A stretch of 24,778 nt of DNA. Origin: Sulfurospirillum sp964441765. Lineage in GTDB: Bacteria > Campylobacterota > Campylobacteria > Campylobacterales > Sulfurospirillaceae. Of the stretch, positions 14,894 through 21,379 are shown one piece after another. The notes under the pieces are model-generated. The model made no database searches and was not told the origin of the DNA. It saw only the letters and a program-made list of their open reading frames with translations. Made by a program: the position numbers and the translations under genes. How positions within the stretch are numbered: the stretch's first letter is position 1; each line of letters opens with the position of its first letter. The stretch is from positions 1-24,778 of the forward strand of contig CAYTVI010000027.1 in NCBI GenBank assembly GCA_964441765.1. The letters are read 5' to 3'.

Positions 14894-15604
14894 TTATAAA
14901 ATCAGAGTCGATAAAAGACCCATTAATCCACCAAAAAATCCACCCCAAACGACTAACCAGCCCAAATGTTCTTTAATAAAGTTTTGAACAATCTCTTTGA
15001 CCATCCGTGGTGTGAGTTCATTTAGCCTAGCATCGATCATTTGCTCAATGGTGATGAGCATATCATCCATAAGTGATGATTTTTGTAGATTTTGTGTTAT
15101 TTTTTGTTGAAATGCATTACTTTGAGTGATTTCAATAATAGAATTTTTGAGTTTTTCACTAAAAGGTGCACGAAGCCCTTCTAACGCACTTGCGCCTCCA
15201 AACATACTGAGCATTCCACCAAAAGAGGATTCCATCACAGTTTTTGTCAAGGCATCAAAAGCAGGTGTTACATCCATATCTTCAATAATGGGAGTAAGAT
15301 TTAAGTTTTTTTCCTCTTTCTCAAAAAAAGCATCAAGTTGTTCTTTGGTAAAAAATTGATCCATCATCAATGCTTTGATAGAAGCTTTAAATGCCTCAAA
15401 TTGCAGTTGAATCACACCACTTCCGTAGAGAAAAGGAACTTTTTCAAAGAGCATATGAATCGCAATTTGATTTGTGATCGCACCAGAGAGTGCAAAAAGT
15501 CCCGTGAGTAATGACCAATGAGCATATGGCTCTGGTAACATAAAGGCTATTAAAACCAGTACAATACTGACGATATCGGTTAACCAACTTTTATCTAATT
15601 TCAT
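14894..15604 (-). CDS. DUF445-family membrane protein (YheB-like)
   Basis: A 236-residue protein of the DUF445 family, of unknown biochemical function. It has an N-terminal membrane helix (about residues 10-24), a second hydrophobic segment leading into ALSGAITNQIAIHMLFEKVPFLYGSG, which is the family's hallmark (T-N-x-x-A-x-x-M-L-F), a soluble helical middle, and a C-terminal membrane segment (WLVVWGGFFGGLMGLLSTLIL). Both ends are thus in the membrane. It lies 26 bases after the radical SAM gene and 42 bases before trmA on the same strand, so it is probably co-transcribed. The gap to trmA is almost pure A+T and contains the perfect 14-bp palindrome ATTTTATATAAAAT (14872-14885), which may be a weak processing or regulatory site. 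Confidence 0.85.
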   Translation of the reverse strand: MKLDKSWLTDIVSIVLVLIAFMLPEPYAHWSLLTGLFALSGAITNQIAIHMLFEKVPFLYGSGVIQLQFEAFKASIKALMMDQFFTKEQLDAFFEKEEKNLNLTPIIEDMDVTPAFDALTKTVMESSFGGMLSMFGGASALEGLRAPFSEKLKNSIIEITQSNAFQQKITQNLQKSSLMDDMLITIEQMIDARLNELTPRMVKEIVQNFIKEHLGWLVVWGGFFGGLMGLLSTLIL

Positions 15605-15630
15605 TATTTTCTCTCCTTAAAAAATCGCCA

Positions 15631-17145
15631 TTATACTGTGGCATGTTTTAACTGACGTTTATTAAGCTTTACCGTGCTCTCTTTTTGCTCAGCATTTGGG
15701 ACGTAATTTTCTCGCAAGAATGAGGGCATTTTGCGTCCACGTACCGTCATAATATCTTCAATCAGTATGGCTTTTATCTCCTCTTCCTGATGTCCCATAA
15801 CCTCACAAAGATACCGAAAGATAAGCTGTGCTAAACGATCGAGTGAGATTTGCCATGTGGATTCGGTTTGCGTGTAAAGCCACTCGCTAAAGGCGTAAAA
15901 GCCATCATACACTTTACCTTCTTTCCATAAAAGCGCAGCACTCTTTTTAAAATTACCACTGTTATAGACCATATCCCAAAAGCGAGCAAAGCGTTTCATT
16001 TTTTGCATCGTATGAAAAGGTATGAGGTCATTTTGCAAAATATCATACGGAGGCTTGTCTGAATAGACCATCCCATAGATTTCATCGTGGCGTGAAAGGG
16101 TTGTGCCTGAGAGTTTTTTCAAAATGCCGATTTGAATTTCACACTGTGTCAGCGAGTAAAGCGTGTCTAAATTTCGTCCAAATCCTTCTAAACTCTCCCC
16201 AGGAAGCCCCACAATCAAATCTACATGTAAATGCGCATGGGTTTGCTGTTGTAAAAAAGCGAGATTGTCTTCAATTTTGGGGATATTAAGACGTCTATGA
16301 ATATTTTTTGATATCTGAGGATCAAGGGTTTGGATGCCCACTTCTAGCTGAAGTGCCGCAGGAGGGAATTGAGCTATTTTTTCTCTAAGAGAGCTAGGAA
16401 AATGGTCGGGAATGACTTCAAAATGGACAAAATACTCTTCATCATGTGAGAGAAAAAAGTCCAACAATTTCGTTGCATTTTCAATGCTTAAGTTAAAGGT
16501 TCGATCAATAAATTTAAAATTACGCACCCCTTTTTGCCAAAGTTTTTCAAGTTCACCGATAAAGCGCTCTATCTCGATGTCTCGCACTTTTTTATCGGCA
16601 GAGGAGAGGCAAAACTCACACGTAAATGGACACCCACGACTGGCTTCAACATAGCAGTAGCGATTTTTGATGTCATGGTCGGTGTAATAGGCATAAGGAA
16701 GCTCAATAGCATTCATATCAACCATTGGCGCTTTGATGAGTTTTTCTTGTGGAAACTGTCCCTTTAAAAGCTTTGAGCACAGTTCATAAAAAGCAATGTC
16801 ACCTTCTCCTTGAATAATATAATCAGCCTTGCTAAAATCGACACGATGAGGCAGATGACTCGCCTCAGGGCCTCCTAAAATGATGTGTGTTTTGGGGGAA
16901 ACTTTTTTCACAATAGCGATAAACTCTTGCACCTCTAAAGCATTCCAGATATACGCTCCAATGCCAATGATTTTTGGTTCATACGCTAAAATCGTTTCTA
17001 CCGCATCAGAAACACTTGAATTAATAACATTTTCAATGATATGCGCTTTTTCTTGAAGCTCCTTGAGGTTTGCAAATAGATAGCGCAACGCAATAGAAGT
17101 ATGTGTATAGCGGGCATTAAACGTGGTTAAGATAATTTCTTTCAT
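15631..17145 (-). CDS. B12-binding-domain radical SAM protein (DUF4080-type)
   Basis: A 504-residue radical SAM enzyme. Residues 1-130 form a cobalamin-binding-type Rossmann domain (opening ILTTFNARYTHTSIALRYL, then IIGIGAYIW and IILGGPEAS), without the classical D-x-H-x-x-G cobalamin ligand motif, as is usual in this subgroup. The [4Fe-4S] cysteines are C172, C176 and C179 in SRGCPFTCEFC. The barrel continues with the ELEKLWQKGVRNFKFIDRTFNL and LQLEVGIQTL blocks and ends with a DUF4080-like region (from about 360). Family members are widespread in bacteria, and the substrate is unknown to me. A TATAAT lies about 25 bases before the ATG, so the leader is very short and the ribosome site (AGAATC) is weak. 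It leads the group with the DUF445 gene and trmA. Confidence 0.9.
   Translation of the reverse strand: MKEIILTTFNARYTHTSIALRYLFANLKELQEKAHIIENVINSSVSDAVETILAYEPKIIGIGAYIWNALEVQEFIAIVKKVSPKTHIILGGPEASHLPHRVDFSKADYIIQGEGDIAFYELCSKLLKGQFPQEKLIKAPMVDMNAIELPYAYYTDHDIKNRYCYVEASRGCPFTCEFCLSSADKKVRDIEIERFIGELEKLWQKGVRNFKFIDRTFNLSIENATKLLDFFLSHDEEYFVHFEVIPDHFPSSLREKIAQFPPAALQLEVGIQTLDPQISKNIHRRLNIPKIEDNLAFLQQQTHAHLHVDLIVGLPGESLEGFGRNLDTLYSLTQCEIQIGILKKLSGTTLSRHDEIYGMVYSDKPPYDILQNDLIPFHTMQKMKRFARFWDMVYNSGNFKKSAALLWKEGKVYDGFYAFSEWLYTQTESTWQISLDRLAQLIFRYLCEVMGHQEEEIKAILIEDIMTVRGRKMPSFLRENYVPNAEQKESTVKLNKRQLKHATV
16222..16230. repeat. Near-copy of the iterated palindrome (CTACATGTAA) in the radical SAM gene
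   Basis: Nine of ten bases of TTACATGTAA, read on the coding strand as TTA CAT GTA GAT (L-H-V-D). It may be a decayed or incipient copy. Confidence 0.55.
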
Positions 17146-17169
17146 AGATTCTCGTCATTTTTTAGGATT

Positions 17170-17175
17170 ATTATA
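17170..17175 (-). promoter_or_regulatory. Candidate -10 box (TATAAT) for the radical SAM/DUF445/trmA operon
   Basis: Perfect minus-strand TATAAT about 25 bases before the ATG at 17145. It is close to the divergent tRNA promoter. Confidence 0.5.
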
Positions 17176-17199
17176 ATAAAACTTTTTGGTTATCTTTGT

Positions 17200-17205
17200 T
17201 AAAAT
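17200..17205 (+). promoter_or_regulatory. Candidate extended -10 (TGT-TAAAAT) for tRNA-Pro
   Basis: TAAAAT preceded by TGT, 19 bases before the mature tRNA 5' end. Transcription would start roughly 12 bases upstream of the tRNA. Confidence 0.5.
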
Positions 17206-17224
17206 CCACATTCTTAAAATGGAT

Positions 17225-17302
17225 CGGGGTGTAGCGCAGCCTGGCTAGCGCGCTACCTTGGGGTGGTAGAGGTCGCGTGTTCGAATCACGTCACTCCGAC
17301 CA
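17225..17302 (+). tRNA. tRNA-Pro (anticodon GGG)
   Basis: A full cloverleaf of 78 nt with encoded CCA. The acceptor stem is CGGGGTG / CACTCCG (one G-T pair), the D-stem GCGC / GCGC, the anticodon stem CTACC / GGTAG with loop TTGGGGT, the variable region AGGTC, and the T-arm GCGTG / CACGT with loop TTCGAAT. The discriminator is A, followed by CCA. With a seven-base loop the anticodon is GGG, and G37 follows, as is normal for tRNA-Pro. It reads CCC and CCU. A run of seven T (17303-17309) right after CCA probably terminates it. The divergent radical SAM gene lies upstream, and the DUF234 gene converges on it with only 5 bases between. Confidence 0.97.
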
Positions 17303-17307
17303 TTTTT

Positions 17308-18225
17308 TTAATACTTTTTCCCCTCACAAGCAATGAAATCTTTTTCACTTACATCTTCAATTAATGGCTTTAAGCTTTTTACAGTAAAAAGTTTGAGGGT
17401 TTCACTTTTAAGTGATTTAAGTTCTGAACTAAATCCACTTTTAGCAAAAATAACGTAGGTATCAGGTTCAAGCTGTGCTAATTCACATTGCTCTTTTAAC
17501 CTAGAGAGTTCTGTTTTTTTGACTTTACTTTGTGTGTATTTACATGCTCCAGCGATGAGTTTTCCAGACTTTGTTTTAGCCAAAATATCGATGTCGCAGT
17601 TTTTATCCCAGTAACCGCCTATTTCTATAATAGGATCGTCTATCCATGTTTTTTGAAGCAAAGATTGGGAAAGTTTTGTAAAAACAAGGTCACAAAAGCT
17701 CTGTTCGCGGTTTGAAAAAGCTTTTTCCACCTCTTCGTAATTGCCTTCTTTGATACTTTTGTAATAAGGGGAGACAAAAGCAAACCAAAAACGCATAAAA
17801 GGTGTAGCAAAGTCCAATTTATCAGAGTTATCATCTTCTTCGCTTAAAGGGCGTTCAATAGAGTATTCACGTACAACAATGTTACTTCGCAACAGAGCAT
17901 GTAACGCCTCATTCCCTTCTTCTCGGCTTAGGCGAGCTCTTTTATAAGAAGAATAGACTCGTCTATCGCCCGTTGCACACGCACTAAGGAATGCATGGCT
18001 TAATTTATTGCTATGGGTGAGTTTCGTCATATCAGCATGAATGTAGGTGTAATTTTTCAACACTTTAGCAACAATAAGTTCGTAGAGTGGTTTTTCGCTA
18101 TCGATATTCCAGCTTGTTCCACCAAAAACACAAAAGTATTCAATCGCTTTTTCTATGTCAGAAAAAGTATTTTGAAAATAAAATGAACGAAACTGTTTGA
18201 GTAATGTAGTATTGTTTTTTGACAT
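17308..18225 (-). CDS. Stand-alone DUF234 protein with PD-(D/E)xK-like nuclease fold
   Basis: A 305-residue protein resembling the C-terminal part of the archaeal-type ATPase/DUF234 proteins. Residues 35-125 look like the winged-helix region (GGTSWNIDSEKPLYELIVAKVL, then GNEALHALLRSNIVVREYSI), residues 138-190 carry the FATPFMRFWFAFVSPYY box typical of DUF234, and residues 195-260 show a PD-(D/E)xK-like core: EIGGYWDKNCDIDILA followed by IAGACKYTQSKV. The usual GECKW box has alanine in place of glutamate (A227), leaving D211, D213 and K229. The AAA ATPase domain that normally precedes DUF234 is missing: there is no Walker A or B, and the upstream gene is slyD. The role is unknown; a DNA-related or defence function would be speculative. 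AAAGG precedes the ATG. Confidence 0.75.
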   Translation of the reverse strand: MSKNNTTLLKQFRSFYFQNTFSDIEKAIEYFCVFGGTSWNIDSEKPLYELIVAKVLKNYTYIHADMTKLTHSNKLSHAFLSACATGDRRVYSSYKRARLSREEGNEALHALLRSNIVVREYSIERPLSEEDDNSDKLDFATPFMRFWFAFVSPYYKSIKEGNYEEVEKAFSNREQSFCDLVFTKLSQSLLQKTWIDDPIIEIGGYWDKNCDIDILAKTKSGKLIAGACKYTQSKVKKTELSRLKEQCELAQLEPDTYVIFAKSGFSSELKSLKSETLKLFTVKSLKPLIEDVSEKDFIACEGKKY

Positions 18226-18263
18226 CGTTAAAGGCCTTTATCGAAGAGATTTATATTTAGGTA

Positions 18264-18737
18264 TCAAGAGGGGATTTTTGCATCAACTTCTTGCGAAGTT
18301 GCTTCACGCACACCAATGACGGTGGCATCAAAAACAATGCTAACGCCAGCTAAAGGATGGTTCGCATCCAAGACAACTTTATCTTCATAGATATCTGTAA
18401 TCGTGTAAGTAATCATCATTTCACTGTTATTGTCTTCATCCTCGTTAAAAACCATCTCAACATGTTGTCCCACTTCGATGTCATCTTCAAAAGCGTTGCG
18501 ATTATCGACCAGAACCAACTCTTCTTTGTATTCGCCAAAAGATTCTTTAGGTGAGAGTTGAATATGAATACTCTCGCCGACTCCTTTACCCTCAAGTGCC
18601 TCTTCAATCTTGTCAAAGAGATCTCCATAGCCCCCATGAAGGTACGTAAGAGGCGTTGACCCACTATCCAGAAGTGTTTCATTGGTATCAAATACCGTGT
18701 AATCTAATGTCACGATACAATTTTTTTTAATTAGCAA
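18264..18737 (-). CDS. slyD: FKBP-type peptidyl-prolyl cis-trans isomerase, SlyD-like
   Basis: Cytoplasmic prolyl isomerase/chaperone of the SlyD group. Of 157 residues, the FKBP core opens with CIVTLDYTVFDTNETLLDSG and continues as PLTYLHGGYGDLFDKIEEALEGKGVGE. The inserted IF chaperone domain begins at about residue 70 (PKESFGEYKEELVLV), and the LDANHPLAG motif that closes the fold is present. The long His/Cys-rich metal-binding tail of E. coli SlyD is missing, as in many SlyD proteins of this phylum. The start is TTG, supported by TAAGGATTATT directly upstream; that ribosome site is formed partly by a TTACATGTAA palindrome. Only 56 bases separate it from acnB, so it is expressed by read-through of the acnB hairpin or from a promoter inside acnB. 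Confidence 0.9.
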   Translation of the reverse strand: MLIKKNCIVTLDYTVFDTNETLLDSGSTPLTYLHGGYGDLFDKIEEALEGKGVGESIHIQLSPKESFGEYKEELVLVDNRNAFEDDIEVGQHVEMVFNEDEDNNSEMMITYTITDIYEDKVVLDANHPLAGVSIVFDATVIGVREATSQEVDAKIPS

Positions 18738-18744
18738 AATAATC

Positions 18745-18756
18745 CTTACATGTAAA
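18745..18756. repeat. Iterated palindrome CTTACATGTAAA, fused to the slyD Shine-Dalgarno
   Basis: TTACATGTAA core at 18746-18755. Read on the minus strand, its right arm continues as TAAGGA, the slyD ribosome site; its left arm is the end of the T-run of the acnB terminator. Confidence 0.85.
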
Positions 18757-18760
18757 AAGT

Positions 18761-18785
18761 AAAGCCACTCTTTTCAAGTGGCTTT
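18761..18785 (-). terminator. Intrinsic terminator/attenuator after acnB
   Basis: Perfect 9-bp stem AAAGCCACT / AGTGGCTTT with a 7-nt loop, followed on the minus strand by ACTTTTT. It lies 8 bases after the acnB stop. slyD begins only about 25 bases beyond it, leaving little room for a separate promoter, so partial read-through is likely. Confidence 0.82.
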
Positions 18786-18793
18786 TGAGAGAT

Positions 18794-21352
18794 TTAATTT
18801 TCGAGTTGATAGTTTTCGATAAGATTAAAATTGAGGTATTGATAGACTTTGTCTGTCTTACCTTCAAGCTTTCGTGGTACTAGGCTCATGTACTCTTCCA
18901 CGCTTGGTAAGCGTCCAAGAAGTGCACAAAGTGCAGCTAACTCAGCACTTCCTAAATAAACTTTAGAATTTGGTCCCATACGATTATCAAAATTACGAGT
19001 GGACGTTGAAAAAACAACAGCTCCTTCACGAACACTGGCCTGATTTCCCATACACAACGAACATCCTGGAAGTTCTATTCTAGCACCCGCTGCACCAAAG
19101 AGTGCATAATAGCCCTCTTCTGTGAGTTGGGCTTTATCCATCTTCGTTGGAGGTGCAATCCATAGTGTGGTAGGCACTTTACCTTCACCTTTGAGCACTT
19201 CACCTAAAGCTCTATAATGACCAATGTTGGTCATACAGCTTCCCACAAAGACTTCATCGATTTTGTGAGGACGGTTAGCATCGGCGAGGACTTCACTTAA
19301 TGTGGCTACATCATCAGGGTCATTTGGACATGCAAGAATTGGCTCTTTAATCTCATTGAGGTCGATTTCAATCACTTCAGCATAGTGTGCATTGGCATCG
19401 GCTTTGAGAAGTTTGGGATCCGCTATCCATGCTTTCATTTTGTCAGCACGACGTTGGAGCGTTGTGGCATCTTGGTAGCCTGCTTTTATCATGGATTCTA
19501 AAAGGGTAATGTTTGATTTTAAATATTCTACGATAGGCTCAACATCTAAGGCTATTGCGCATGCAGCAGCACTTCGCTCTGCTGAAGCATCAGAGAGTTC
19601 AAAGGCTTGTTCGACTTTAAGCTTTGGAAGTCCCTCGATTTCTAAGATACGTCCTGCAAAAATATTCTTTTTGTTTTTCTTTGGAACGGTTAATAGCCCT
19701 TTTTTAATCGCATAGTAAGGAATAGCGTTCACCAAATCACGCAGTGTAATGCCTGGTTGTAGTTCACCTTTGAAGCGCACTAAAACAGATTCTGGCATAT
19801 TAAGAGGCATACTTCCTGTGACTGCGGCAAAGGCAACAAGCCCAGAACCAGCGGGAAAAGAGATACCAATAGGAAAACGTGTATGACTGTCTCCTCCTGT
19901 TCCTACGGTGTCTGGCAAGACCATACGGTTTAGCCATGAGTGAATAACACCGTCCCCTACTTTTAAACTCACGCCTGAACGTGAAGTAATAAAGGCTGGC
20001 AAGGTATGGTGAAGTTTAACGTCACTTGGTTTTGGATAAGCAGCAGTATGACAAAAACTTTGCATCACTAAATCGGCACTAAATCCAAGAGCGGCAAGTT
20101 CTTTGATTTCATCTCTGGTCATTGGACCTGTGGTATCTTGGCTACCAACGGTAAGTGTAAGCGGTTCAACATACATGTTAGGCATCACACCTTCGACACC
20201 ACATGCACGACCGACCATTTTTTGAGCAAGACTATATCCCACACCTTGTTTGATTTGAGGTTGTTTAGGTTTTGTGAAAATCTCTTCCGCACCCATACCT
20301 AAAGAGGCTCTGGCTTTTGCGGTGAGCCCTCGACCGATAATAAGTGGGATACGCCCTCCTGCACGGTATTCATCGGCTAACGTATTTGGAGAGAGTGAAA
20401 ACGATGCAACAATGGCACCATTTTTTTCAATTTTCCCTTCTTTGGGATAAACAGTAATAATATCTCCCGTTTCCAAGCCTTCAACATTGACTTCGATAGG
20501 AAGTGCACCACTGTCTTCTGCTGTGTTAAAAAAGATAGGAGCGATGGTCGTTCCTAAAACCAAACCACCTGTTTTTTTATTGGGGACATAAGGAATATCT
20601 CTTCCCATAAACCATTGGATAGAGTTGATGCCTGATTTTCGGCTACTACCTGTTCCAACGACATCACCTACGTATGCCACTTCATGCCCTTGTGCAATTA
20701 ACTCTTTGATTTTTTCAATGGAACCTGGTAAGCGTTTCACAAGCATTGCATTAGCATGAAGAGGAATATCACTTCTTGTAAAAGCTTCGCTTGCAGGACT
20801 CAAGTCATCCGTATTGGTTTCTCCTGGTACTTTTAATACCGCAACTGTCATTTTCTCAGGCAAAGGTGCTTTAGTGGTAAACCACTCTGCATTTGCCCAT
20901 GAGAGCATTACTTCTTTTGCATAAGGATTTGTTTTAGACAGTGTTTCAATATCATTGAACGAACCATAAACTAAAACGATAGATTTTAGTGCGGTACAAG
21001 CGGCTTGAGCTACAGCTGTATCACTTGAGCTTAGAGCATCAACTAAGGGCTGGACATTATAGCCGCCAAACATAGTTCCTAAAAGCTCAACAGCATAAAT
21101 GGGAGAGATAGCTTTACATGTAATCTTTTTTTGTGCAATATCATTTAAAAATGCAGCTTTTACATAAGCCGCTTCATCCACGCCTGGTGGAACACGATTG
21201 GCAATTAAATCAACTAAAAAAGCTTGGTCACCCTCTTCTTTTTTCAAGAGTTCTACAACTTCAGCTGTCTTTTTTGCATCTAGTGGCAATGGTGGAATAC
21301 CTAGTTTTGCTCTTTCATTGACTTCTGTTTGATAGGTTTCAAAAAAACTCAT
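18794..21352 (-). CDS. acnB: Aconitate hydratase B (aconitase B)
   Basis: TCA-cycle enzyme interconverting citrate and isocitrate, possibly also 2-methylisocitrate. The full AcnB architecture is present: N-terminal HEAT-like domain (about residues 1-155), the swivelling domain 4 (about 165-370) and the catalytic domains. The [4Fe-4S] ligands are C706 (VGSCMTNIGHYR), C764 and C767 (GCSLCMGNQA), in AcnB order and spacing. The length of 852 residues is normal. An in-frame GTG exists at 21358, but AAGGAG is only 3 bases from it and 9 from the ATG at 21352, so the ATG is preferred. It lies 27 bases downstream of ftsK and ends in an intrinsic hairpin. An internal TTACATGTAA copy encodes I-T-C-K near residue 78. 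Confidence 0.95.
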   Translation of the reverse strand: MSFFETYQTEVNERAKLGIPPLPLDAKKTAEVVELLKKEEGDQAFLVDLIANRVPPGVDEAAYVKAAFLNDIAQKKITCKAISPIYAVELLGTMFGGYNVQPLVDALSSSDTAVAQAACTALKSIVLVYGSFNDIETLSKTNPYAKEVMLSWANAEWFTTKAPLPEKMTVAVLKVPGETNTDDLSPASEAFTRSDIPLHANAMLVKRLPGSIEKIKELIAQGHEVAYVGDVVGTGSSRKSGINSIQWFMGRDIPYVPNKKTGGLVLGTTIAPIFFNTAEDSGALPIEVNVEGLETGDIITVYPKEGKIEKNGAIVASFSLSPNTLADEYRAGGRIPLIIGRGLTAKARASLGMGAEEIFTKPKQPQIKQGVGYSLAQKMVGRACGVEGVMPNMYVEPLTLTVGSQDTTGPMTRDEIKELAALGFSADLVMQSFCHTAAYPKPSDVKLHHTLPAFITSRSGVSLKVGDGVIHSWLNRMVLPDTVGTGGDSHTRFPIGISFPAGSGLVAFAAVTGSMPLNMPESVLVRFKGELQPGITLRDLVNAIPYYAIKKGLLTVPKKNKKNIFAGRILEIEGLPKLKVEQAFELSDASAERSAAACAIALDVEPIVEYLKSNITLLESMIKAGYQDATTLQRRADKMKAWIADPKLLKADANAHYAEVIEIDLNEIKEPILACPNDPDDVATLSEVLADANRPHKIDEVFVGSCMTNIGHYRALGEVLKGEGKVPTTLWIAPPTKMDKAQLTEEGYYALFGAAGARIELPGCSLCMGNQASVREGAVVFSTSTRNFDNRMGPNSKVYLGSAELAALCALLGRLPSVEEYMSLVPRKLEGKTDKVYQYLNFNLIENYQLEN
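21113..21124. repeat. Iterated palindrome TTTACATGTAAT inside acnB
   Basis: Exact decamer at 21114-21123, read on the coding strand as ATT ACA TGT AAA (I-T-C-K), in a linker at the end of the HEAT-like region's second helix pair. Confidence 0.85.
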
Positions 21353-21379
21353 ACTCACTCTCTCCTTGTGGTTGGTTCA

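Noticed and set aside
17281..17310. tRNA-Pro as an attachment site with a duplicated 3' end
   Set aside because: I saw no second copy of the tRNA 3' end in the window and no integrase gene; only the adjacency of the DUF234 gene is suggestive.
1772..20178. Six other ACATGT hexamers (1772, 1976, 2556, 3549, 18460, 20173) as further copies of the palindrome
   Set aside because: Their flanks do not match TT...AA, all lie inside genes, and six hexamers in this length is near chance. They serve as the background for the count.
21353..21358. GTG start for acnB, two codons upstream
   Set aside because: The AAGGAG ribosome site is only 3 bases from GTG but 9 from ATG at 21352, which fits better.
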